Below are positions 1 to 5,548 of a stretch of DNA of 6,070 bases, piece after piece; within the stretch, counting starts at the first letter, position 1; every line of letters starts with the position of its first letter. The notes below the pieces were generated by a model. The model had not been told where the DNA came from and searched no databases. It saw only the letters and a program-made list of their open reading frames with translations. This DNA comes from Betaproteobacteria bacterium (lineage in GTDB: Bacteria > Pseudomonadota > Gammaproteobacteria > Burkholderiales > Burkholderiaceae_D). Where the stretch lies: NCBI GenBank assembly GCA_015655165.1, contig JAATFN010000309.1, positions 1 to 6,070 of the forward strand. Reading direction: 5' to 3'. The position numbers and the translations under genes were made by a program.

Positions 1-735
1 AGGCGCTGTAACGCCTGCAATAAAACCTACAACCGGTTTTTTCATGTTGTCTTTGATCCAGTATGACGCATTTGCTTCATCAGGACCACCGATTTCACCG
101 ATCATGATCACTGCATCTGTATCCGGATCATCGTTGAACATGCGCATGATATCGATATGTTTCAAACCGTTGATCGGGTCGCCACCGATACCGACTGCTG
201 TAGATTGGCCCAAACCCAGTGCGGTCAATTGACCAACTGCTTCATAGGTCAGTGTACCGGAACGGGAAACCACACCGATACGACCCTTCTTATGGATGTG
301 ACCAGGCATAATACCGATTTTGATTTCATCCGGTGTAATCAGGCCTGGGCAGTTAGGTCCCAAGAGCAATGTCTTGCTGCCGGACTTAGCCATACGGTCT
401 TTCAATGCCAGCATATCACGTACAGGAATACCTTCTGTGATACAAATTGCCAGATCGAGTTCAGCTTCTACAGCTTCCCAGATTGCAGCAGCAGCACCTG
501 CTGGTGGTACGTAAATAACAGAAACGTTTGCGCCAGTAGCAGCTTTTGCTTCGGAAACATTTGCGTAAATCGGGATACCTTCAAAATCTTCGCCAGCTTT
601 TTTCGGATTAACACCAGCTACAAATGCGGCTTTACCGTTTGCGTAGTCGCGGCACGCGCGTGTATGGAACTGGCCAGTTTTACCAGTAATACCTTGTGTA
701 ATGACTTTCGTGTCTTTATTGATGAGGATCGACAT
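1..735 (-). CDS. sucD: Succinyl-CoA synthetase alpha subunit (ADP/GDP-forming), 3' end outside window
   Basis: This is the alpha subunit of the TCA-cycle enzyme that converts succinyl-CoA to succinate with formation of ATP or GTP; it works in the cytoplasm with the beta subunit encoded just upstream. The first 245 codons are present. The N-terminus [20 protein letters not shown] is the CoA-binding Rossmann domain typical of the family. GPNCPG (about residues 126-131), GHIH (145-148), the SRSGTLTYE stretch (158-166) and GEIGG (213-217) are all family signatures. The frame is cut after GVTAP, so the phosphohistidine loop (GHAG in relatives, about seven residues further) lies outside the window. 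The family is about 290 residues, so roughly 45 are missing only because of the window edge. The ATG at 735 is preceded by AAGGAA at a suitable distance, and it begins 18 bases after the sucC stop, so translation is probably coupled in a sucCD operon. Confidence 0.98.
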   Translation of the reverse strand, partial: MSILINKDTKVITQGITGKTGQFHTRACRDYANGKAAFVAGVNPKKAGEDFEGIPIYANVSEAKAATGANVSVIYVPPAGAAAAIWEAVEAELDLAICITEGIPVRDMLALKDRMAKSGSKTLLLGPNCPGLITPDEIKIGIMPGHIHKKGRIGVVSRSGTLTYEAVGQLTALGLGQSTAVGIGGDPINGLKHIDIMRMFNDDPDTDAVIMIGEIGGPDEANASYWIKDNMKKPVVGFIAGVTAP

Positions 736-753
736 TTCGTTTTCCTTGTCCTG

Positions 754-1920
754 TTATTTACCGTTAGCTGCAGCAACAACTTTCTGTGCAGCTTCTTCCA
801 TGCTGTCTGCCGAAATAATCGGCAAACCGGACTCAGCCAACAGCTTCTTGCCGATTTCTTCGTTTGTACCCTTCATACGTACAACTAAAGGCACCTTGAG
901 AGAAACCGCTTTCGATGCAGCAATCACGCCTTCAGCGATCACGTCACAACGCATGATGCCACCGAAAATATTGACCAGAATTGCTTTCAACCCTGGATTT
1001 TTCAACATGATTTTGAATGCTTCCGTGACCTTCTCTGTTGTCGCACCACCACCGACATCCAGGAAGTTGGCAGGTTCACCACCAAATAACTTGATCGTAT
1101 CCATTGTTGCCATTGCCAAACCAGCACCGTTGACCAGACAGCCAATATTGCCGTCCAGAGAAATGTAGGCCAGATCAAATTTGGATGCCTCGATTTCTGC
1201 AGGATCTTCTTCGTCCAGATCGCGGTAAGCCACAATTTCAGGGTGACGGAACAATGCGTTAGCATCAAAATTGAATTTCGCGTCCAGCGCGATCACTTTG
1301 CCGTCGCCTGTCAGGATCAAAGGATTGATTTCTGCCAAGGAGGCATCTGTTTCCCAATACGCTTTGTACAAGCCTTGTAATTGTTTGCGTGCATCAGCAA
1401 CAGAAGCTGCTGGAACGCCGATTTTCGTTGCAATACTGTCGGCATCTGCATCTGTCAAACCAATTTCTGGATCAATCGCGATCTGATGAATCAGTTCAGG
1501 ATGAGACTCAGCGACCTCTTCGATATCCATACCGCCTTCACTGGAAGCCATCAGTACAACACGTTGGCTTACACGGTCAGTCACCAAACTCACATAGAGT
1601 TCTTTCTTGATATCTGCGCCTTCTTCAATTAACAGACGACGTACTTTTTGACCAGCGGCATCTGTTTGATGCGTCACCAGTTGCATACCCAGAATCTGGT
1701 TTGCAAATTCCTTGACTTGTTCTAAAGACTTGGCAACTTTCACACCACCACCTTTACCACGCCCACCCGCATGGATTTGCGCTTTAACAACCCACACTGC
1801 GCCGCCCAATGTTTGGGCCGCTTTAACAGCTTCATCGACTGACAAACATGGGATACCGCGCGGTACGGTCACACCAAACTGGCGAAGAATTTCTTTGCCT
1901 TGATACTCATGGATTTTCAT
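754..1920 (-). CDS. sucC: Succinyl-CoA synthetase beta subunit
   Basis: This is the beta subunit of succinyl-CoA synthetase, carrying the ATP-grasp nucleotide-binding domain and the succinate site. Its 388 residues match the length of E. coli SucC. The N-terminus [12 protein letters not shown] and [17 protein letters not shown] (about 46-62) belong to the ATP-grasp fold. EINP (197-200) and ALDAK (211-215) supply Asn199 and Asp213, the metal-binding pair at the same numbers as in E. coli. [27 protein letters not shown] and [10 protein letters not shown] are the C-terminal ligase-domain signatures. The ATG at 1920 is preceded by AAAGGGA about seven bases upstream. The gene is first in the sucCD operon, with a candidate promoter close upstream (1953-1980). 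Sequence and residue placement leave little doubt about the assignment. Confidence 0.99.
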   Translation of the reverse strand: MKIHEYQGKEILRQFGVTVPRGIPCLSVDEAVKAAQTLGGAVWVVKAQIHAGGRGKGGGVKVAKSLEQVKEFANQILGMQLVTHQTDAAGQKVRRLLIEEGADIKKELYVSLVTDRVSQRVVLMASSEGGMDIEEVAESHPELIHQIAIDPEIGLTDADADSIATKIGVPAASVADARKQLQGLYKAYWETDASLAEINPLILTGDGKVIALDAKFNFDANALFRHPEIVAYRDLDEEDPAEIEASKFDLAYISLDGNIGCLVNGAGLAMATMDTIKLFGGEPANFLDVGGGATTEKVTEAFKIMLKNPGLKAILVNIFGGIMRCDVIAEGVIAASKAVSLKVPLVVRMKGTNEEIGKKLLAESGLPIISADSMEEAAQKVVAAANGK

Positions 1921-1931
1921 GGGAGCTTCCC
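1921..1931 (-). promoter_or_regulatory. Short hairpin covering the sucC Shine-Dalgarno
   Basis: Directly before the sucC ATG, the minus strand reads GGGA-AGC-TCCC, so the ribosome site AAAGGGA can pair its GGGA with the TCCC touching the start codon. The stem is only four pairs with a three-base loop, so the effect on translation may be slight. Confidence 0.3.
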
Positions 1932-1952
1932 TTTAAACACTAATTGGATTTA

Positions 1953-1980
1953 AATAAAGTTGACTCTGTCCCCCGGTCAA
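1953..1980 (-). promoter_or_regulatory. Candidate sigma-70 promoter for sucCD
   Basis: On the minus strand TTGACC (1980-1975) is followed after 16 bases by TTTATT (1958-1953). This matches the -35 consensus at 5 of 6 positions and the -10 at 4 of 6. Transcription would start near 1946, giving a leader of about 25 bases that includes the sucC ribosome site. The -35 falls inside the palindrome at 1974-1987. The prediction is by eye only and the -10 is mediocre. Confidence 0.45.
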
Positions 1981-1987
1981 ATGACCG
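1974..1987. repeat. Palindrome CGGTCA-AA-TGACCG overlapping the sucC -35
   Basis: Two perfect 6-base arms, CGGTCA and TGACCG, flank two central bases. The left arm contains the proposed -35 of the sucC promoter. Its size and place fit an operator, but I do not recognise the binding protein. Lying upstream of the predicted start site, it would not be transcribed from that promoter, although it could fold in a readthrough transcript from recX. Confidence 0.5.
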
Positions 1988-2042
1988 AGCAACAAAAACT
2001 TGGTAATGACCCTGACTTCGAGGATCATTTCTAATTATTCTA

Positions 2043-2057
2043 GGCACGATTTGTGCC
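2043..2057. repeat. Inverted repeat GGCAC-N5-GTGCC
   Basis: Five-base arms separated by five bases lie in the recX-sucC gap. Downstream on the minus strand is AT-rich sequence but no T-run, so it is not a convincing terminator. A second dyad of similar size, GGCAT-ACA-ATGCC, lies at 2080-2092. Confidence 0.35.
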
Positions 2058-2079
2058 CACACACTTAATACGTCGTTCC

Positions 2080-2092
2080 GGCATACAATGCC
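2080..2092. repeat. Inverted repeat GGCAT-ACA-ATGCC
   Basis: Five-base arms with a three-base centre, 22 bases from the dyad at 2043-2057. Both could form hairpins in a recX readthrough transcript or serve as protein sites; nothing in the sequence decides between these. Confidence 0.35.
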
Positions 2093-2252
2093 CGATCTCC
2101 ACTCTTTATTCTATTTTGTCGGAACAAACCTACTTATTACGACAATTAGCTGAATTTCAAAACTTCAAAAGTGTAGCACAGCTCTTGCAAATACGCGTTA
2201 TCCTGATAAAGATTCCCATTATCTTTACGTGATTTTTAAGTGTGAACCCGGT

Positions 2253-2714
2253 TTATTCATCATTTTTATCAATACACATCATTTTGATGGCATGCGTAAT
2301 CACATGACCGGAGAATCCCCGCTGCAATAAAAAACGGCTGTATTTAACACGCATTTCGGCATTTTCTGGCGGTACACCGTATTTTTTAAGCAAAACTTCA
2401 GTTGCCCGGCCGCATTCACCAGCAATCAACTCTTGCTTGATTGCATCGAATACACTAGTTTCCAAACCATGGCTTTGCAATTCGGAAAAAATACGGCGAT
2501 TCCCGAAACGGGATGCACGACGATTTACAAGGGATTCGGAAAAACGTTCCGCTGAGAGGAAATTTGACTGTTCAAGCCAATTGAGGAGCGCTTCTATATC
2601 ATCACCATCTTGCGCGTAAGGGGTTAATTTACGCGCAAGTTCCAGGCGACTATGCTCACGTGAAGAGAGATACTTGATTGCCCGTGCTTTCAAACTGATT
2701 GTTGGTCGTTTCAT
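2253..2714 (-). CDS. recX: RecX, regulatory protein modulating RecA
   Basis: RecX binds RecA filaments and limits their extension and activity. The 153-residue length is normal for the family. It is built from the usual tandem three-helix repeats: RAIKYLSSREHSRLELARKL (about 11-30), then LNWLEQSNFLSAERFSESLV (44-63) continuing into RFGNRRIFSELQSHGL, and finally RVKYSRFLLQRGFSGHVITH (122-141). It lies 38 bases downstream of recA in the same direction, the standard recA-recX arrangement, and is probably co-transcribed under SOS control. The ATG at 2714 is the only reasonable start, because an in-frame TGA occurs a few codons upstream. No clear Shine-Dalgarno precedes it, which suggests weak translation and fits the low RecX level seen in other bacteria relative to RecA. 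Confidence 0.95.
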   Translation of the reverse strand: MKRPTISLKARAIKYLSSREHSRLELARKLTPYAQDGDDIEALLNWLEQSNFLSAERFSESLVNRRASRFGNRRIFSELQSHGLETSVFDAIKQELIAGECGRATEVLLKKYGVPPENAEMRVKYSRFLLQRGFSGHVITHAIKMMCIDKNDE

Positions 2715-2733
2715 CAGAGATCACACAGACGAG

Positions 2734-2752
2734 TTAGTTACAACAAAACTAA
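2734..2752 (-). repeat. AT-rich dyad in the recA-recX spacer
   Basis: Just after the recA stop the minus strand reads TTAGTT, seven bases, then AACTAA. In E. coli the equivalent spacer holds a terminator that limits recX expression. Here the stem is weak and lacks a T-run, so a strong terminator is not supported. Confidence 0.35.
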
Positions 2753-3814
2753 TTAAGCCGCTTCGGCAGCTTTAGGCTTATTACCACTACCACCGTTTAA
2801 TTCTGGCACACCCAAGGAAGCACGCACCTTGTTTTCGATTTCGCGCGCCAGTTCAGGGCGCTCTTTCAGATAATTACGCGCATTATCCTTACCCTGTCCA
2901 ATACGCTCACCGTTATAGCTATACCATGCACCTGCTTTTTCAACAATCTTGGCGTCTGCACCCAGATCAAGAATCTCGCCCTCGCGGGATGTACCTTCGC
3001 CGTACTTAATATCGAAGTGCGCTTCCCTGAAAGGAGGGGCTACTTTGTTTTTAACGACTTTCACCTTGGTTTCGCTACCAATGACCTCGTCACCGGATTT
3101 AATTGAACCAGTACGGCGAATATCAAGGCGGACAGATGCATAAAACTTCAGTGCATTACCACCGGTAGTTGTTTCAGGGTTACCAAACATGACACCGATT
3201 TTCATACGGATCTGGTTAATAAAAATAACCATTGTGTTGGTTCTGTTAATGCTACCAGTCAACTTGCGCAGTGCTTGTGACATTAGGCGTGCCTGCAAAC
3301 CCGGCAACGAGTCCCCCATATCACCTTCGATTTCGGCACGTGGTGTCAATGCAGCAACCGAATCGATCACAATCAAATCAACTGCGCCAGAACGTACCAG
3401 CGCATCAGTAATTTCCAACGCCTGCTCACCTGTATCTGGTTGAGAAATCAGCAAATCAGATAGATTAACGCCTAATTTTTCAGCATAAATCACATCCAAG
3501 GCATGTTCTGCATCGATAAATGCACACGTACCACCGAGTTTTTGCATTTCTGCGATGGCCTGCAATGTCAGTGTTGTCTTACCTGACGATTCAGGACCAT
3601 AAATTTCAATCACACGGCCACGCGGCAAACCACCAACGCCTAATGCCACATCCAGTCCCAACGAACCGGTTGAAACGACTTGGATTTCCTCAACAACAGC
3701 GCCGTCTTCCATACGCATGACAGAGCCTTTACCAAACTGCTTCTCGATCTGCGCCAGTGCTGCTGCAAGCGCTTTGCTCTTTTCAGAGTTATTCGCGTTT
3801 TTTTTGTCGTCCAT
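2753..3814 (-). CDS. recA: RecA recombinase / SOS co-protease
   Basis: RecA forms ATP-dependent filaments on single-stranded DNA, carries out strand exchange and promotes LexA self-cleavage. With the start at ATG 3814 the protein has 353 residues, the usual size. The Walker A box GPESSGKT is at 73-80, FIDAEHALD with the catalytic glutamate near 103, Walker B LIVID at 147-151, loop L1 around [10 protein letters not shown] (163-172), and loop L2 follows [20 protein letters not shown], with Asn200-Gln201. The C-terminal domain includes [20 protein letters not shown] and ends in an Ala/Glu-rich tail. A frame extension to a TTG at 3826 exists but has no ribosome site, whereas the ATG has a modest GAAAG upstream and matches the family start (MDDKK). 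Expression is evidently SOS-controlled through the LexA box at 3907-3926. Confidence 0.99.
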   Translation of the reverse strand: MDDKKNANNSEKSKALAAALAQIEKQFGKGSVMRMEDGAVVEEIQVVSTGSLGLDVALGVGGLPRGRVIEIYGPESSGKTTLTLQAIAEMQKLGGTCAFIDAEHALDVIYAEKLGVNLSDLLISQPDTGEQALEITDALVRSGAVDLIVIDSVAALTPRAEIEGDMGDSLPGLQARLMSQALRKLTGSINRTNTMVIFINQIRMKIGVMFGNPETTTGGNALKFYASVRLDIRRTGSIKSGDEVIGSETKVKVVKNKVAPPFREAHFDIKYGEGTSREGEILDLGADAKIVEKAGAWYSYNGERIGQGKDNARNYLKERPELAREIENKVRASLGVPELNGGSGNKPKAAEAA

Positions 3815-3842
3815 AAATACTTTCAACTAGAGGATTAGAAAT

Positions 3843-3857
3843 GTGCATGACACGCAC
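3843..3857 (-). repeat. Imperfect palindrome in the recA leader
   Basis: The minus strand reads GTGCGTG-T-CATGCAC, matching at six of seven arm positions. In RNA it can form a six-pair stem (one G-U) ending about 28 bases before the recA ATG. It could affect leader stability or be chance. Confidence 0.35.
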
Positions 3858-3860
3858 CTA

Positions 3861-3876
3861 ACAGAGTTTGTTCTGT
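3861..3876 (-). repeat. Small inverted repeat in the recA leader
   Basis: ACAGA and TCTGT arms flank six bases. The half-sites resemble inverted LexA halves, but the orientation (ACAG first, CTGT second) and spacing do not fit a LexA box. It may be a weak leader hairpin. Confidence 0.25.
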
Positions 3877-3906
3877 ATTGGCTTGAGGAATATCGCCCAC
3901 AGACAG

Positions 3907-3926
3907 TACTGTATAAAAAAACAGTT
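3907..3926 (-). promoter_or_regulatory. LexA (SOS) box of recA
   Basis: On the plus strand this reads TACTGTATAAAAAAACAGTT. It has the exact CTGT-N8-ACAG pattern of the gammaproteobacterial and betaproteobacterial LexA box, with an AT-only centre as in strong sites. It lies in the spacer and over the -10 of the recA promoter, so bound LexA would block RNA polymerase. The left half is also part of a 10-base palindrome, ACAGTACTGT (3903-3912). Confidence 0.93.
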
Positions 3927-3936
3927 GTTTTGGCAA
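3908..3936 (-). promoter_or_regulatory. recA sigma-70 promoter
   Basis: On the minus strand TTGCCA (3936-3931) is a 5/6 match to the -35. After a 17-base spacer comes TACAGT (3913-3908), a 4/6 match to the -10. Transcription would start near 3901, giving a leader of about 87 bases before the ATG at 3814. The LexA box lies in the spacer and -10, the classical layout for a repressed SOS gene. Confidence 0.8.
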
Positions 3937-3949
3937 GCCTTAATTACAA

Positions 3950-3989
3950 GATGTTGCGATTATAACGACGAACCCGTCAATACAACATC
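3950..3989. repeat. Inverted repeat GATGTTG...CAACATC upstream of recA, enclosing a TATAAT
   Basis: Seven-base arms (3950-3956 and 3983-3989) are separated by 26 bases, upstream of the recA -35. Between them the minus strand has a perfect TATAAT (3964-3959), with TTGTAT 15 bases before it, so a secondary upstream recA promoter outside the LexA box is possible but weak. Confidence 0.35.
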
Positions 3990-4008
3990 GGATTGTTCTG
4001 TCATTCGT

Positions 4009-4042
4009 AAAAAAAACGCCAACCCAAAAATTGGGTGACGTT
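4009..4042 (-). terminator. Rho-independent terminator downstream of the DUF3861 gene
   Basis: On the minus strand AACG-TC-ACCCAA, a three-base loop, TTGGGT-TGG-CGTT forms a hairpin with an internal bulge, followed directly by eight T. This ends transcription of the small gene at 4124-4426 (and any SDR readthrough) before the recA promoter. On the plus strand the hairpin is followed by TGGTCTTTT, a much poorer tail. Confidence 0.85.
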
Positions 4043-4123
4043 TGGTCTTTTAATATAGCACCAGTACCACAAAAGCACTGGCGGACTACTTTAGTATTTA
4101 CAAACCACGACTAGGCCATCACA

Positions 4124-4426
4124 TTACCTGGCACTACCGCCCTTATCCTTGAGTTCACGCATAAACTGACCAAAATGCGGCGCGAATTCAGCGAATAACG
4201 CTTGACCACGGTGCGCTAGCATTACGCCACCGAGTAGTTTAAGACCAATGACAAAGGCCTTGGCAGTGTCGTCATCGAAGTCCACAAGCTGCTTAGTACG
4301 TTCCACGATATCGTGCAAGTCATCGTGACTATCTACTTCAAACGCTATCGATTGGCCATTAGCAAGTGGATTATCCTGTGTATCAGCGGCTTTTTGGACA
4401 GTAATATGGTAGCGATGTTGTTTCAT
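4124..4426 (-). CDS. DUF3861 family small protein of unknown function
   Basis: This encodes a 100-residue, probably soluble cytoplasmic protein with no signal peptide or membrane segment. It begins MKQHRYHITVQKAAD, has an acidic centre with HDDLHDIVERTK (about 34-45) and DFDDDTA (49-55), and ends in a conserved-looking segment, FVIGLKLLGGVMLAHRG then LFAEFAPHFGQFMRELK (about 58-94). This pattern matches my recollection of DUF3861, about 90-100 residues, whose function is unknown. The ATG at 4426 has AAAGG about seven bases upstream. It lies 84 bases downstream of the SDR gene in the same direction and just before a strong terminator, so it may be the last gene of an SDR-DUF3861 transcript. 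I saw no strong promoter of its own in the gap. The family assignment is from memory. Confidence 0.75.
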   Translation of the reverse strand: MKQHRYHITVQKAADTQDNPLANGQSIAFEVDSHDDLHDIVERTKQLVDFDDDTAKAFVIGLKLLGGVMLAHRGQALFAEFAPHFGQFMRELKDKGGSAR

Positions 4427-4510
4427 AATATACCTTTGTCATTTGTTACATGAATCTGCGCATCAATGGTAGGACAAACCTCTAACATATAGCGCTTAGC
4501 AATGATCTCC

Positions 4511-5239
4511 TCAAGCACCGAGCATGATGCCGCCATCCACTGCCAAGTGTTGGCCGGTGACAAAACCGTTGCTCATCAAGAAGATATAAGCGCTAGCGAG
4601 CTCGTCAATCTGCGCTGTGCGTCCCAATGGGATGGTCTGAGCGAAGTGTTGGCGAGTAGCCTCAATCTGCTCTTGGGAAAGACTTCGCCAGAATGGCGTA
4701 ACAGTCCAAGTCGGCGACACGGCATTTACCCGTATCTTTGGTGCCAGCTCCACTGCCAATCCTTCAACTAGGGCATTAATACCAAGGTTGCCAACATAAC
4801 TGGCACAGGCATTCTGTGCCCGCCCACCAGTTCCTGAAGTAAACACCATGCTGCCACCCTCACGTACCTTGCCAGCACCCAGCTGACCGATACGCACGTT
4901 TGTAAAAAACTTTGATTCCAACACCCGCCGGATCTCGGCCATGCTGGCACCAATGAAGCCGCCACCCATAACGTCGCCAACCATTGAAACCAGATGATCA
5001 AAAGGTGCCAGTTCGCCAAACAAGGCCTCTAACCTCGCATGGTCATGGACGTCTGCCTGAAAAATCTGCACAGCAGCACCATGCATCATCAGGTCAACAC
5101 GTGCTGCTTCTAGTCGCTGTGGATTACGACCAACCACAATCAAGCTTGCCCCTTCGTCGCAAGCTAATTGCGCCACGCGCAGTCCAATACCAGAACTGCC
5201 ACCGACGACAACAATCGTCTTACCTTGCAATGTATGCAT
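4511..5239 (-). CDS. Atypical short-chain dehydrogenase/reductase-fold protein
   Basis: This is a 242-residue protein with the SDR Rossmann fold. VGGSSGIG (12-19) is the dinucleotide-binding glycine motif and VVGRNP (35-40) ends the second strand. LAVELAPKIRVNAVSP (161-176) and GFVTGQHLAVDGG (225-237) are the usual C-terminal SDR signatures. The active site is not classical. Ser135 and Tyr148 are in place, but the lysine of YxxxK is Leu152, the NNAG motif reads SMVG (85-88), and the catalytic asparagine position on helix 4 appears to be Lys110. I recall a bacterial SDR subgroup with similar losses, so this may be a specialised reductase or a non-catalytic binder; the substrate is unknown. The frame extends to a TTG at 5341, but that TTG is the -35 of the promoter, so the ATG at 5239 (MHTLQGKT), with AAGGG some ten bases upstream, is chosen. 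It is divergent from the HbpS-like gene and shares its operator motif. Confidence 0.88.
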   Translation of the reverse strand: MHTLQGKTIVVVGGSSGIGLRVAQLACDEGASLIVVGRNPQRLEAARVDLMMHGAAVQIFQADVHDHARLEALFGELAPFDHLVSMVGDVMGGGFIGASMAEIRRVLESKFFTNVRIGQLGAGKVREGGSMVFTSGTGGRAQNACASYVGNLGINALVEGLAVELAPKIRVNAVSPTWTVTPFWRSLSQEQIEATRQHFAQTIPLGRTAQIDELASAYIFLMSNGFVTGQHLAVDGGIMLGA

Positions 5240-5301
5240 TGAATTACCGCCCTTTACTTGGATTATTACCCTCTTTATTTCACGGAAATGAGTTGAAATA
5301 G

Positions 5302-5313
5302 TACCGATCGGTA
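5302..5313. promoter_or_regulatory. Operator copy 1, TACCGATCGGTA, at the SDR start site
   Basis: This perfect 12-base palindrome abuts the -10 of the SDR promoter and covers the expected start point near 5306, a position suited to repression. Short perfect palindromes of this kind, with ACCG/CGGT arms, are typical of TetR-family operators. The same core occurs at 5402-5413. Confidence 0.8.
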
Positions 5314-5341
5314 TCATATCAACCATCACCAATTTAGTCAA
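5313..5341 (-). promoter_or_regulatory. Strong sigma-70 promoter of the SDR gene
   Basis: On the minus strand TTGACT (5341-5336), a 17-base spacer and TATGAT (5318-5313) each match consensus at 5 of 6 positions with ideal spacing. The start point would be near 5306, inside operator 1, leaving a leader of about 67 bases. Confidence 0.8.
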
Positions 5342-5400
5342 TTTTTACAATATATATAGAGGACTCATCGAATAAATCCGCATAATCTAACTTTTAAAAA

Positions 5401-5414
5401 ATACCGATCGGTAT
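5401..5414. promoter_or_regulatory. Operator copy 2, ATACCGATCGGTAT, at the HbpS-like promoter
   Basis: This perfect 14-base palindrome shares 13 bases (TACCGATCGGTAT) with the sequence at operator 1 and lies exactly 100 bases from it. Its right end overlaps the TATAAT at 5412-5417, so a bound protein would occlude the plus-strand promoter. Confidence 0.82.
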
Positions 5415-5417
5415 AAT
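5412..5417 (+). promoter_or_regulatory. -10 element of the HbpS-like gene promoter
   Basis: TATAAT is a perfect -10, followed by further AT-rich sequence. No good -35 is found 16-18 bases upstream (AACTTT at 5389-5394 is poor), so the promoter may be weak or need an activator. The start point would be near 5424. Confidence 0.6.
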
Positions 5418-5548
5418 AATAGTAATTCAAATAAAGAAATAACCAATGCCCACTTCGCAGGACTGGTGATTAATCTTGGCTTTTTTGACACATTCAGTAG
5501 CAAGCATCCACGCTTTCGTTCAATCGAGCATCTCTACAGGAACCTTTC

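Larger units (their letters stand above)
1921..2252. other. recX-sucC intergenic region without a gene (332 bases)
   Basis: No open frame with a convincing start and ribosome site is seen here on either strand. The longest minus-strand candidate I noticed is a 20-codon frame from 2219 with only a weak Shine-Dalgarno. The stretch is AT-rich and carries short dyads at 1921-1931, 1974-1987, 2043-2057 and 2080-2092, plus a plausible sucC promoter at 1953-1980. There is no GC-rich hairpin followed by a T-run, so no intrinsic terminator for recX could be supported; some readthrough from recA-recX into sucCD is possible. Confidence 0.7.
5240..5548. promoter_or_regulatory. Divergent control region between the SDR and HbpS-like genes
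   Basis: This gene-free 309-base region holds back-to-back promoters and two copies of one palindromic operator. From the left: the SDR leader (about 67 bases), operator 1 and the SDR promoter (5302-5341), an AT-rich stretch with a TATATATA run, then operator 2 with the opposing -10 (5401-5417), and a leader of about 125 bases for the plus-strand gene. That leader includes a seven-residue frame (ATG 5446 to TGA 5469) with a weak ribosome site, which I do not call as a gene. Confidence 0.8.

Noticed and set aside
157..888. A 243-codon open frame on the plus strand
   Set aside because: It is antisense to sucD and the end of sucC, its translation is cysteine- and phenylalanine-rich with no recognisable domain, and the opposite strand encodes two certain proteins.
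2157..2219. A 20-codon minus-strand frame in the recX-sucC gap
   Set aside because: There is only a weak Shine-Dalgarno and no recognisable product; a frame this short is expected by chance.
2207..2225. AAAGAT...ATCTTT as a recX terminator
   Set aside because: The stem is six A/T-rich pairs with no following T-run on the minus strand.
3861..3876. Second LexA box in the recA leader
   Set aside because: The half-sites face the wrong way (ACAG before CTGT) and the spacing does not fit CTGT-N8-ACAG.
4984..5301. A 105-codon open frame on the plus strand
   Set aside because: It is antisense to the SDR start and its frame ends at operator 1; its product has no recognisable motif.
5446..5469. Seven-residue upstream frame in the HbpS-like leader
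   Set aside because: Its ribosome site is weak, it lies about 80 bases before the main start, and nothing in its codons suggests attenuation.
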